This document shows, piece after piece, positions 44,401 to 55,235 of a stretch of DNA of 64,000 nt. The stretch spans positions 124,001-188,000 of the forward strand of contig JNEN01001206.1 of the NCBI GenBank assembly GCA_000697355.1, read 5' to 3'. The notes beneath the pieces were generated by a model. The model was given only the letters and a program-made list of their open reading frames with translations, had not been told where the DNA came from and searched no databases. Source of the DNA: Syncephalastrum monosporum B8922. Lineage: Eukaryota; Mucoromycota; Mucoromycetes; Mucorales; Syncephalastraceae. A program made the translations under genes and the position numbers. Within the stretch, counting starts at the first letter, position 1. Every line of letters begins with the position of its first letter.

Positions 44401-47400
44401 ATGACATCTGCTCTGAGTAGTACGACGTGGCAGCAAGAGCACCACCATAATCATCGCGAATGGAACGCAGGATATCGCGAGATCCATATGTCCGCCAAAA
44501 AGGAAGACACAGTGGAAGAAGCGGAGGAGGAGGAAGAAGAAGAGGAGGAGGAGGACGATGATGAGGAAGTCTTGGTCGAAGAGGACGGATCGTCCATGTC
44601 GTCTTCGCCGAGTATTCCAGACGAAAACATCAATTTTGACCTGGTGTATGCCTTGCACACCTTTGTGGCGACCGTCGAGGGCCAGGCATCCGTCGTCAAA
44701 GGTGATGCGCTGATCCTTATGGAAGATACCAACATTTATTGGTGGCTCGTGGAAGTACTCAAAACGCGTGAAGTCGGCTACATTCCGGCCGAAAACATTG
44801 AGGTAATAGACGATTGCAGGAAATAATCATTTGCTCATCCAAGGTTAGACACCCTATGAGCGGTTGGCCCGGCTCAATAAGCACCGCAATGTGGAAATCA
44901 CTTCACCTATGAACGACGACCAACAACAGGAACAGTCCGACACGCTGCAATTCACACGCCCTGCAAAGGCAAAACAAGTCAGCATTGCTACTGGCGCAGG
45001 GGCCATGCAGGTGATCCATTACGAACTCGAGTCCGATGACGAAGGAGACGAGGATGAGGAGGAGGACGAAGTCGCACACGAAGAAAGTGACGACCACTTT
45101 GAGGATGCGCAGCAAGACCTGGATGTGGAAGAGCAGGAACAGACACAGCAGCCCACTGGTAAACCGGTGGATAGCGCATCACATGCTGAGCCCGAGGAGG
45201 CACTGCGTGTTTTTGCAGGCAATATCGGCCAGGCGCCCCTCTTTCACGCCTTTCAGATTACTACCGCTACGACGGCTGACGAACTCGTCAAGATCGCTTG
45301 CTGTCGCTTCGGACTCCAAGAAACGATTACAGATGATAACAGCACCATTGAGCACTATCTTGCTGTTCAAGGCCTCGATGGAGGTATAAAATGAGAAAAC
45401 CTAGGAGCTTGGAAGTGAAGCATACTGATAAAAGGTTTTCCGTTGTAGACGACTACGTGTTGATGGCACAAGACAAACCGCTATCCATCTTCCACACCTT
45501 GACAGCTTCGCTTACAACCCCGATGCCTTCCGTGTCCCACATACAACAAGATACACAGCAACAACAGCCACAACAACAGAAAACAGGTCGTCGACCCCGG
45601 TCCAGCAGCTTTAGCAACTATGAACAAACGTCGTACGATGAGGACTCAGTCATTCGGTTTTATCTCCACCGCCGCATCAAACGTGCCAACGAGCGCGAGG
45701 GTTTGGTCTACATCAAGGTATCGCTCTACCCAGATGAGTCAGTCCAAACGTCCCACCATGTCTCGACAGAGCCCGGCCAGCATACCTCCTTTACTACAAA
45801 CCCGACGCCAGCGAGCAAAAAGAAGAACAAATTCATTGCTTCTCCGCGCACGGAGGTGGACAGGATTGACAAGATCATGTCAGTGCAGCAGGAGCACCAA
45901 GTTGGCGCTGTGATCAATATGGCCCTAGAAAAGTTCCACGTCCCGGATGCAGAAGCCGAGGGTTTTGCAAACAATCATGCACATCCTCTTTCAGCCGACC
46001 GATGTCTCGCAAAGTACAAAATGTCTGTGCGTGCCAATGGTATTGGTAAGTTATCTCATTTTAACAGAGAAAACAACTTAAGGTGTTGACGATGATATGT
46101 CTGACTCGATGCAGAAATGGATTTGGATCCGCGCGAGTACATGGCCACTGCACTGCATAGCAATCAGAAACATACGACCGGACCTGTCACAAGCGATATC
46201 TTGTTTATCCTGCGACCGGCTAATACCGTTTCGCGCACATCCAACCGGCCCGTGCCGCCTCAACTTGCTCCCGTTCAACGCGGCATGATGGATAACCACC
46301 AGCAGCTTGGCAGTCCGGATATAACTAATGAGAGTCGCCGACCCAGTATTCTGGATATCTTGATGGACTCGCCTCGCTCAGTCGACAGCCGCCGTCCTAG
46401 TCTGATGACCAATGGCAGCAACGAGGAACGCCGGCCGTCGAACCCGACTTCCATATCGAGCCGCAAATCGTCCCTGACGCCGCCCCACCCACTATCAGTT
46501 GATGCACAGTACAGACCAGCCTCTCCATCCTCGCTTGCTGTACCCGGCCCGAATGGTATACGGCGCACGTCTGTCATGTCCGCCAATAATCTGACCCACT
46601 CTGGGTCCGACCCCGAGTGGCTCGACGCCAACAGCAACACGCCTTCCAACATGATGGCGCGCTCGAACTCGCTGCAGCCCACGCCCACTCATGAGCTCGA
46701 GCAGCAGCAGCAACAGCAGGGCTCGCAGGCGCGCAAAAACTCGGGTTTCAAAGCACAACTGAAGCGGCTCGTGGGGTGGGGATCCAAGAGTAAAAAGGCG
46801 GCCACAGTGCCTGCGCCGCAACAATCAGATCAGCACCCTCACCAGCTCAACCCTGGCCATCCGCATCAATTTGGTTCGCAGAGTTATATCCACCAAAATA
46901 CATCGTCTGTCAGCATGCAGTCGCCTGAGGCATACTATGATCCGACGCCGTCGCAGATCAGCGTTGTCTCAGCCCCGGCCACACCGCTTACCCCCTCGCC
47001 TTCAAGTCCACATAAACAAGGGCGGGCCATGTCTGTACCAACCATACGAAACCAGCCAATGACATCACAAGACCACCAGGCCCAAGAGCCGCTATCATCG
47101 CCTATCACCGCGTCACCGCTCGCCGTAGTGGAACCGTTTCAACCGCCTGAGCGCGCAGAGAGCGTAACCTCGCTGTCATCAGAAGACACAACCGACGACG
47201 AGGATGAAGACATACCCAATGTAGACATCAGCGACGACTCGTCGGACGAGGAGGAAGACGAAGAAGAGGAGCAGCACAGCGAGAAAACACAGCCGGCTCA
47301 GATTCAAGAATGCTCCACACACGCGACGCCACAAGGCCACCCGCAAGAACTGAGCGCTGCAGCGCCAGGCACAGCCCCGCCGTCAGAGCTAAACGATATC

Positions 47401-48264
47401 CAGGCACAATATGCCATGTGGATGGACAGTCAACCGCCGGAGCAGCCAACCCTACCAGCCGCTGCAAACCCCGTTCCTGTTGTTCCTACTCCTTCTACAG
47501 CTGGTGCTCCTGTCACACAAGAATCTGAGATCAGTGCATCGCCCTCCTCCTCCTCTACGGCCTCTTCCTCACACCAATCTGCGGCAACGACCTCCTCTAC
47601 CTCATGTACTTCTACGAACAAAACTGAGCAATCCGCACCCGCGAGAGAGCAAGAACGGGTTCAGCCCACATCTACCTCTACCCAGCTGCAGCAGTCCATG
47701 TCGAGTGCAGCACAAGCACAGCAACCTCCGCAGCCTCCGCAGCGCAGCAGTCTTCAAGTGGCTCACGGTGTGGACAGTGACCTTCTCCTGCTCGTAACCT
47801 GTGGTGTCGACTACCTCAAGAGCCGAGAGACGGGCAAGTGGGAAGACGAAGGTGGCTACGAGTTTCATCCTTGGAACCGCCCCGAGGGCTCCTTTGCAGT
47901 GCGAAAGCGACAGGAAGAAGAAGCAGCCAAGGCCAAGGCAGAAGCCAAGGCGGCTGCCGCCTTGGAAGCCGAAGCAGCGACGAACAACCCCAGCACAAAA
48001 GAAATAACTGGGAAAGAAATAGACGAGGCCGATAATAATAGCAGCAGCAGCCATGATCCTCAAGAGGCGTCTCAAGCAAGTCAAGAGGCACCCCAAGAGG
48101 AGAACGGCCAAGTACCGCTCATGTCACCCATCAGCACACCTTCTACACCTGCACCTATCACCCCCACCAAAATTCAACCTGTGCCAGGCCCCATTGCTCC
48201 AAAAGATCAAGCCTTGCAGGACGACGAGTTTCAACGTATCGTGGCATCCCATATTGTCTTCTAG
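44401..48264 (+). CDS. SH3 polarity protein (Bud14/Tea4 type) with a possible RA domain
   Basis: Four exons (about 44401-44802, 44849-45383, 45449-46045, 46115-48264) encode 1227 aa. An acidic, polyglutamate N-terminus precedes an SH3 domain (FDLVYALHTFVATVEGQASV, VVKGDALILMEDTNIYWWLV, REVGYIPAENIE) followed by TPYERLARLNKHRN. This SH3 plus adjacent element is the hallmark of fungal Bud14/Tea4-type proteins. A second region (ALRVFAGNIGQAPLFHAFQI, TTADELVKIACCRFGL, DDYVLMAQDKPLSIF) looks like a ubiquitin-fold Ras-association domain, with HRRIKRANEREGLVYIKVSL. The C-terminal two-thirds are disordered, Ser/Pro/Gln/Glu-rich, ending with a short conserved-looking block (DLLLLVTCGVDYLKSRETGK, YEFHPWNRPEGSFAV). 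Such proteins recruit PP1 and formins to growth sites. The SH3 call is firm; RA and function are inferred. Confidence 0.8.
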
Positions 48265-49773
48265 GCTCTTTTAAGCTTTCTTATCTCCTTTATTTACCCC
48301 TCCCTCCCTTTACTCCTTCCTTTCCTCTTCTTCTCTTGTAGCAGTCCAGCCAACGCTTACATAAAAGTGACCTTTTACAGAATCCAGATATGTATAACTT
48401 GTCATTTGTCTCGTTGTTTCTATGTCAGTGTTAGTTCTTTTGTCGGTATCCACTTGATACAAAGCATCTTAAAATGCAGATCAAGAGGGGTTTTTATTGA
48501 GCCGTGTCAAAATAGCCAGTGGTATTTTACCGAAGAACCTGCAGCAAGCTGCAGTTCTCCTGAAAATACGTATTTGTCTACGAAAAAGAAGTGTTTTTAT
48601 GCTTGGAGCCAGACTTCTAAGTATATTGTACGCATACGTTTGTACAGCTTCTGCGGATATTTGTAAGGCGTGAGCTATTGGATACTAACATTTCTGCGAC
48701 TCAATATTCTTATTTGAATGGAGACTTCCTAACGCTAAGTCGTATACATATTTGTAATCTTTCTATACTAAGCAGATTTCCATGCAGACGATTCTTTCGA
48801 TCACCGTTGTGCATGTGTCCGAAAAGAAACAACCTACATGAGCTCGATAAAACACATGATATGGTAACGTAACCAGCTATAGATTTTTGAGCACTCCGTT
48901 GCAAAACTGACCGATCAAAACCCAGGCTGATAAGCTCAAGACGATGTGATTTCGCTTCAAAGAAAATTTGCACAAATAGCTTGAGAGCTACTGTCATATG
49001 ACCTTGGTCCCTCTATAGAGATGAACACGTATGAAGGCTTCGTATACGTTTATATGCTCCCCTTCCATTGTCTGATACTAAAGTCGTACCGCAGACCCTT
49101 CCCCCGCCGGATGCAAGCACAGCGACGTAACTCGTAAGATGCGGCGCCGTATCCGTGCAATATATGCATATACGTGCGACTTTTATGGTACTTGGCTCTT
49201 TGTGACCAACATTCTTGCCCTCAGAAGCACGAGTGACGACCCGGTGCTTTCATGGATGGTCTCGCGCTATCAGGTACAAGCGCACGCGCGATACGAGCAA
49301 GACCGCATCATCTGTAGGGTGACCCGTCAATAATGCGGGTTCGCCAGATTGAGCCTTTTCTTTTAAAGTCACGGTCTTGTTTTTTCTTTCTCCCAAGAAT
49401 ATGCCTGCGTACGTTGGGATGAGCGCCTGTCTGCACGGATATCAGTGGCGCGAGGCAAGCCAAGCACATTTGTTTTTCTCATTGCGAATTGACAGACCGA
49501 CCGCGCATTGCAGATCGTACTTTGCTGGTGCTTCGTAGGTTGCGTCGCACTGAAATGAGGGGCACAAAGAAACATAGGCTTCTTTTTGGAAATCACTTAC
49601 AGGAGAAGTATGGGCACAGTGTGGCTTTCAAGGAGATCATCGACAAACACTGACACGATACATTTTTCAACTGCCAAGAAACATTAATAAAAGAGACGCA
49701 TCAGGGGCCGCTTTCCCTTTCTTCATCTTCTTTATTTACTTTAATACATAAGCAACTCACTAATTTTCCCATC
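48265..49773. other. intergenic region with a possible cryptic gene
   Basis: About 1.5 kb between the SH3 gene and Lon. 48265-49080 contains no convincing frame. 49139-49651 on the plus strand has coding-like segments that may form a small gene (separate entry). The sequence just before 49774 is pyrimidine-rich (49700-49740) and probably part of the Lon promoter. Confidence 0.55.
49252..49651 (+). CDS. possible small gene with a GC-AG intron (uncertain)
   Basis: A frame of 52 codons at about 49495-49651 reads DRPRIADRTLLVLRRLRRTE and then KKHRLLFGNHLQEKYGHSVA before a stop, which looks more coding-like than random. Upstream, an exon of about 57 nt (YACVRWDERLSARISVAR) fits it in phase only if the intron between them, about 49456-49494, uses a GC donor (GAG then GCAAGC) and a CAG acceptor. 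A short first exon (MDGLALS) ending in a GTACAA donor would complete an 80-aa product. An alternative chain in another phase from 49139 is also open. The family is not recognised. It may be a real small gene, a decayed one, or chance. Confidence 0.25.
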
Positions 49774-52588
49774 ATGCCTGCTACTCCACTACCTTGTCCA
49801 CCGCCTTCCACGCTACTCGTATTGTCACTGAGCAACAAAGTCCTGCTGCCTTCAATTGTGACTAAATTTACCGTGACCGGAACTGAGGCCCGAGCACTAT
49901 TGACACACGTGCATGACTACATCGTATGCGTCCCACAGAATGGTGACGAAACGCTCAGTCCAATCGGCTGCACCGCACGTATCCTCCATATCGACACTTC
50001 TCTGCCCGAGCAGGTCGTGCTGCAAGTACAAGGTGTATGCAGAAGCAAGGTCCTGGACCTTATGATGGCGGACGGCGTCACACTCGAGGCGAGAGTTGAA
50101 CATGTCTTTTACGACAAAGAGCCTAGCGCATACAATTGCAAAACGCTCCTCAAAATTTGCCAGGACTATACTGCACGTATGCGGGACATTGGTGTATCAC
50201 CAGCTGCCCTCCGACCACTTCAGCACCGTATATCACGCAACAATCCAATGGACCTGGCGCACTTGATGCTGTGTTTGACGGAAAGCTCTTTGCAGGACAA
50301 GCTGCATGCATTAGAAATCACAGATCCAGACGTATGTCTCGAGTGGACGATGGAAAAAATACACATGCATCTGCAGGTATGGAAGGCAAAAAGGAAGAGT
50401 TTGTGTTGCAATCCAGTCTCGTTTACATTGTTTATCAGACACTCCAGCAATCTAAACAAGAGCAAGAGACTATCGAGAATGCGATAGATAAACACCGCCG
50501 GAATTTCTACTTACGCCATCAGGTACGTCGAGGTGGAGCACCAGGGCGAGCTGCATGCAAGCCGCCGCATGATATAATAACACAAGTTGCCCCGTATTCC
50601 ACTTTTAGTTCCATGCTATTCACGCTGCCGCAGAGGATACGCGCCCCCCTTCTTCCTCTTCCTCGGCCTCTTCTTCCTCTTCTTCCTCGTCTGTTTCTAT
50701 CATGCCGGATGACCACGTCTGTCTACCCGCCAACCCCGAAGACGACGAAGAGCTCGCAGACCTTATCGAACAGCTCAACCAAGCCCAGCTTCCTCTGCAC
50801 GCCCAGCGTCTCGTGCGCCGTGACATTCAACGATTGCGTAAACTGCCCCCATCACAGCCCGAATCGGGAGTGATCCGCGCCTATCTCGAAGTGGTCGCAG
50901 ATTTACCTTGGCAACAGAAGAGTGATGCTGTGGTCGACATTGCCGGTGCGCGGCGACAACTGGATGCAGACCATTATGGAATTGAGCACGTGAAACGCAG
51001 GATTCTTGAGTACCTGTCTGTTGTCAAGGTGAAACAAGATCTCAGCCCACCCATCCTGTGTCTTGTAGGACCGGTAAGCATTTGCAGATCGTTGCTTAAT
51101 TGAAGGACAGAAAAAGGGATGATTTCTCACCCCGCACGCGCGCGTTCTCCTTTTCTTCCACCAGCCTGGCGTGGGCAAGACTACTTTGGCTAGATCAGTG
51201 GCAACAGCCTTGCGTCGCAAGTTCCACCGTATTTCTCTAGGAAGTGTGCGTGATGAGGCTGATATTCGAGGTCACCGACGCACCTACGTCGCTGCTATGC
51301 CCGGCCAGCTCATTAACGGCATGCGCCGCTGTGCTGTCAAAAATCCCGTATTTTTGCTTGGTAAGTCGCTTTTGGGAAGGTCAACGCAGGGCGCTCATGT
51401 ACCCTCTGTACGCGTTCATAGATGAAATCGACAAGGTCATACAGAACTCACAACAAGGCGATCCAGCCGCAGCCATGCTGGAAGTCCTAGATCCTGGCCA
51501 GAACGCGACGTTCGTGGACCACTTCTTGAATATGCCGTTTGACCTGTCTCAAGTTCTGTTTATCGCGACAGCCAACTCGCTCGAATCCATCTCGGGACCG
51601 CTGCGGGACCGCATGGAAGTTGTGCATCTAAGCGGCTATACTACGGACGAGAAACTCGCGATCGCACGCGCCCATCTGTTACCGAAGCAAACTGCCGCCC
51701 ATGGCCTGTCCGCCCTGCATATATCGGATGACTGCCTCAACATGATCATTGAAAACTATACCCAAGAAAGTGGCGTGCGTAACCTCGACCGAACCATCGC
51801 TGCCATCTGTAGATACCAGTGCCATCGCCTGTGCGAAGATAACCAGCCTATGGAGGCACGTGTCGAGGAGGCAGATCTGGAGAATATCCTGGGGGTAAGT
51901 GAGATCTTAGAGATAATTGTGGACCGGCCCCTCTAACTTTTAACTTACTGTTATGAAGATGGCGCCCTTCATTCAGGAAACAGCAGAAGAGAACGTGACG
52001 CCGGGGATGGTGAACGGTTTGGCTTACATGCAGAGCGGTATGGGTGGTTTATTAGTCGCCGAAGCCAACCAAATGCCAGGCCGTGGCCGTCTGCGACTGA
52101 CGGGCTCCTTGGGTGATGTGATCAAAGAATCTGCTTACATCGCTGTATCCTGGGTCAAGGCCAATGCATACACATTACACCTCACGCAGTCAGCTAAGCA
52201 AGAGCTACTGCCAGATATGGATCTTCATATTCATCTCCCAAGCGGAGCAGTGCCCAAGGACGGGCCATCAGCGGGCGTTACAATGGTGATGTGCATCCTT
52301 TCTCTCCTCTCGGGACATACAGTGTCGCGAACGACAGCCATGACGGGCGAGATCACACTGCGAGGCCAGGTGAGGCCTGTTGGCGGTATTCGGGAAAAAG
52401 TGATCGCTGCCCACCGGGCAGGCATGACCCGGCTATTGATACCGGCTGCCAACCGTCGTGACGTCCAGCAAGATGTGCCTGAGAAGGTGCAGAACGCTAT
52501 GACGTTTGTTTATTGCAAGACGGTCTGGGAAGCCGTCCAGGCTGCCTTTGAGCAATGGGACGCAGTCCCTGCAACCAGCAGGCTTTAA
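49774..52588 (+). CDS. Lon protease, probably peroxisomal (LONP2/Pln type)
   Basis: Six exons (about 49774-50376, 50439-50522, 50609-51073, 51165-51360, 51422-51894, 51959-52588) encode 816 aa. The N-terminal Lon domain starts [20 protein letters not shown] without a mitochondrial presequence. A helical region and a Ser-rich insert ([17 protein letters not shown]) follow. The AAA+ module has Walker [18 protein letters not shown], Walker B PVFLLDEIDK and the sensor region [20 protein letters not shown]. The protease domain has the catalytic Ser in [16 protein letters not shown] and the catalytic Lys in [14 protein letters not shown]. The protein ends in S-R-L, a peroxisomal targeting signal type 1 variant, and the short N-terminal half also fits LONP2 rather than mitochondrial Lon. 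It degrades damaged matrix proteins in peroxisomes. Introns fall at the Walker A and Walker B motifs. Confidence 0.93.
52577..52585 (+). other. C-terminal SRL, candidate PTS1 peroxisome signal
   Basis: The last three codons before the TAA of the Lon gene encode Ser-Arg-Leu, a recognised variant of the SKL-type peroxisome import signal. The residues before it are polar and small, as expected for an exposed C-terminus. Confidence 0.75.
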
Positions 52589-54269
52589 TGTCTCTAATAT
52601 CTGATTCAAAATAAAATGTACTTATGCACGTCAGCCTGCTTATTCAACTTGTAGAGATGTTTACATTTGTGGTGTCCAAAATTTCGGACATCTGCTGCTT
52701 TTTTCTATTTTTATAGCTCCCTTTGCTTTTTGGCCTATCAGGTCGACTTACACCAAAATATCCAAAGGTAGCCGTGCGCTAGAATATACCGCCTATGTCA
52801 TCACTTTCGATCTTTCAGAAATTTATATGGTAAATATAATGTGCTTGACAACGCTTTATTCATTAAGACAAAATCTTAACTATCAAAGATGAATATATTA
52901 AACAATAACAATCAAAGGAAAGCTGCTCTTCTATGAGAGCAGTGCTTTTCATGGTTTGATGACTGATCATTTCCATATCTTAGACATGTACTTAGTGAAA
53001 GACTCATGTGATTCTGTGAGCTGAAAAATTCTCCGTGGTGAACGGTATATTCGTACACATATTATTCACCCCGTAGGAGCATCTGGTCTGTGATACGTCA
53101 TCCAATACTGGGTACCTTTAAAACTTGTCATTTGATGTGTATGTGCGTATATGTCCGTATGATTTTTTGCTCGGTGCGTGTCACAGAAGAATAATTGACT
53201 GATCACACACTTCAGTCGATTTGGTGGAAATAAACGAGACGTAGAGCAAGTAACCTAAAGCATAAAATGCTTGTCTGAAAATTTGCAGTGAGAATTGACA
53301 CATGCTTCAATGTGACAGATGAATACGTATTTGTTTGACAATAAGCTATAGAAATAGTAAGCACATGCTATTGACAGCGATCCTCGCATTTCACCGTGGG
53401 GATGGATTACAAGCCCATACTGACTAAGATGATCATATGACATGATATGCCTCTCGGTTTACCAAAAAGAAAAATAGCAATAACAAGTCAGTATGTGGTA
53501 CCGACCAGCGGCCCTTCATAGGGGATGCGCGTACATCAAACACGCTTTCATGCGCTATTCGCAGAAGCTGTATAGTATCATTCTATCCTCAAGCATGGTA
53601 ACAGAAGTATGCTTCTGTCTCTTTGGTATTAACTAATCGATCGAGCTTGTGTACATAAAAGGAAGCATGTGTTTGCCTATCAAACACGCACGAGGAAAGA
53701 TGGACATAAGGTTTGCGTCGGTGTAAAGCAAAAAGGCAAGTCAATCCTTGTCTATCACGACTAAAAACTCCCTCCAGTTTCTCCAAGGTGTCCTCTTTCA
53801 CATGACGTCTCATCATCTGTTACAGACCGACTGAGGTGGATAGCAGTGTAGGAAACACGGAAACGACATGAAAACATGGAAACAATGGAAAATTGGGAGA
53901 TAGAATGGATGTTCAAGAGGTTGACAAAAATTTCGTGAACCTTTTACATTGTAGAAATGGAGCTTTTCTTTTTCGTTTTCGATGTTTTAGATTGTTGTAT
54001 TTTTGCATGGGCAGGACGGAGCCAAGAGCCAGAGATTGCCAAATGGAGAGGGCGACCGCTCTTTTGATAAGCGGGACTGCGCTGATTGGTTCGACGGCCC
54101 TTGACGGGCGGACCACTAGTGAATCAACCCTGCACAACGACGAAAAAGTAAATCCTTTAAGACACTCCCCATACGATTAATCGCTTGCTTTTTTTTTTCT
54201 CCTACTCCTTCTTTTTAACTCTTTTAATTACACGTTTATACCTCTTCCTTTACATTTCACGGTATCATC
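52589..54269. other. intergenic region without a supported gene
   Basis: About 1.7 kb, AT-rich, between Lon and the cyclin gene. Frames of 60-95 codons (for example 53893-54180 plus) show no motif. The T-rich stretch at 54187-54230 lies just upstream of the cyclin start and may belong to its promoter. No RNA gene recognised. Confidence 0.6.
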
Positions 54270-54932
54270 ATGGAAGAATCACCCTCTGTCACTGTGTGCT
54301 CACGGAGTCCAGAGGCACTTCTGTGTAAGAATTTATATATACATATATATATTATTATTAAGGAGATGGTTCCCGATCTGACTTCAGTATAATGTTTATA
54401 TTTTATATATAAAGCGTTTACAACGACGACAGCTACATCGATTCTCCCTTGTCCGAAGAACAAGCAGCACAAACGGTCTACAATGACGGTTTTACCGCCA
54501 CTAGACGTATTTATTGCGAATTTATTTAAACGGTCCCAGCTCCCGCCGTGCGTGTGTCTAGTTTCCTTGATCTACCTGCAGCGGTTAAAGAGCAGTTTGC
54601 CACAGCATGCGCGTGGTGACCACGACACCCCCTATCGATTGTTCCTCGCTGCCATTCTGACCGCAAGCAAATTCATGTGTGAGGCTGGTTCTGGTCTGAC
54701 CAGTCAGGCCCTCGCCGAGATGACCGACTATATTTATACTTCACGCGATGTCAACCTCATGGAGCGAAGTTTCCTTGGTCTGATCAAGTATGATCTCTTT
54801 GTCAACGTCCAAGGCATTAAGGACTATCTCTCGCTTCATGGAAAGATCCTTGAGATGGACTTTGTCGAGCACGTTCTGGACCAAAAGTCCTGCAACAATG
54901 CACCAGCACTCACCACAACCGCTGCCAGCTGA
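54270..54932 (+). CDS. Pcl/PHO80-type cyclin
   Basis: Two exons (about 54270-54324 and 54415-54932) encode 190 aa. The N-terminus (MEESPSVTVCSRSPEALL) is short. The cyclin box follows: DVFIANLFKRSQLPPCVCLV, SLIYLQRLKSSLPQHARGD, TPYRLFLAAILTASKFMCEA, then DVNLMERSFLGLIKYDLFVN. The pattern of a helix 1-2 pair with Y-L-x-R and A-A-x-L-x-A-S-K-F in helix 3 is the fungal Pcl family. These cyclins bind the Pho85-type kinase (CDK5-like) and act in polarity, the cell cycle or phosphate signalling. The intron ends in an AT-rich tract with a TATAAAG acceptor. The second exon carries almost the whole domain, so the call does not depend on the splice. Confidence 0.88.
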
Positions 54933-55235
54933 TCAAATTCCCTTTTTCTTGTACATATTTCAATCTTCCTTTCTTTCTGTCCCCCACACGCGCGTTTTCC
55001 CGTTCATTGACCGTCATTGCTATCGTTCCATCCCGTTCTATTTCTTCTCTGCTTGATTCTTGTGTACATGAGCCTTATTTGTTTTTCTTTTTTTTTTTTT
55101 TTTTACCCTTTTTTGATTAATCCGTCTCACCGCTTCACCTCTTCTTTTATATATTTATAACCACTCGACTTTAGTTCGTGTCTCTTTTCTTGACCTTGAC
55201 AAAGGTCATCTGTAAATAAAGGCTGAATTTATTAT

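Noticed and set aside
53893..54180. 95-codon frame before the cyclin
   Set aside because: No motif, and the following T-rich sequence suggests promoter rather than coding sequence.
54330..54414. AT-rich palindrome-like tract as an origin or hairpin gene
   Set aside because: It lies within the single intron of the cyclin gene and is explained by AT-rich intron composition.
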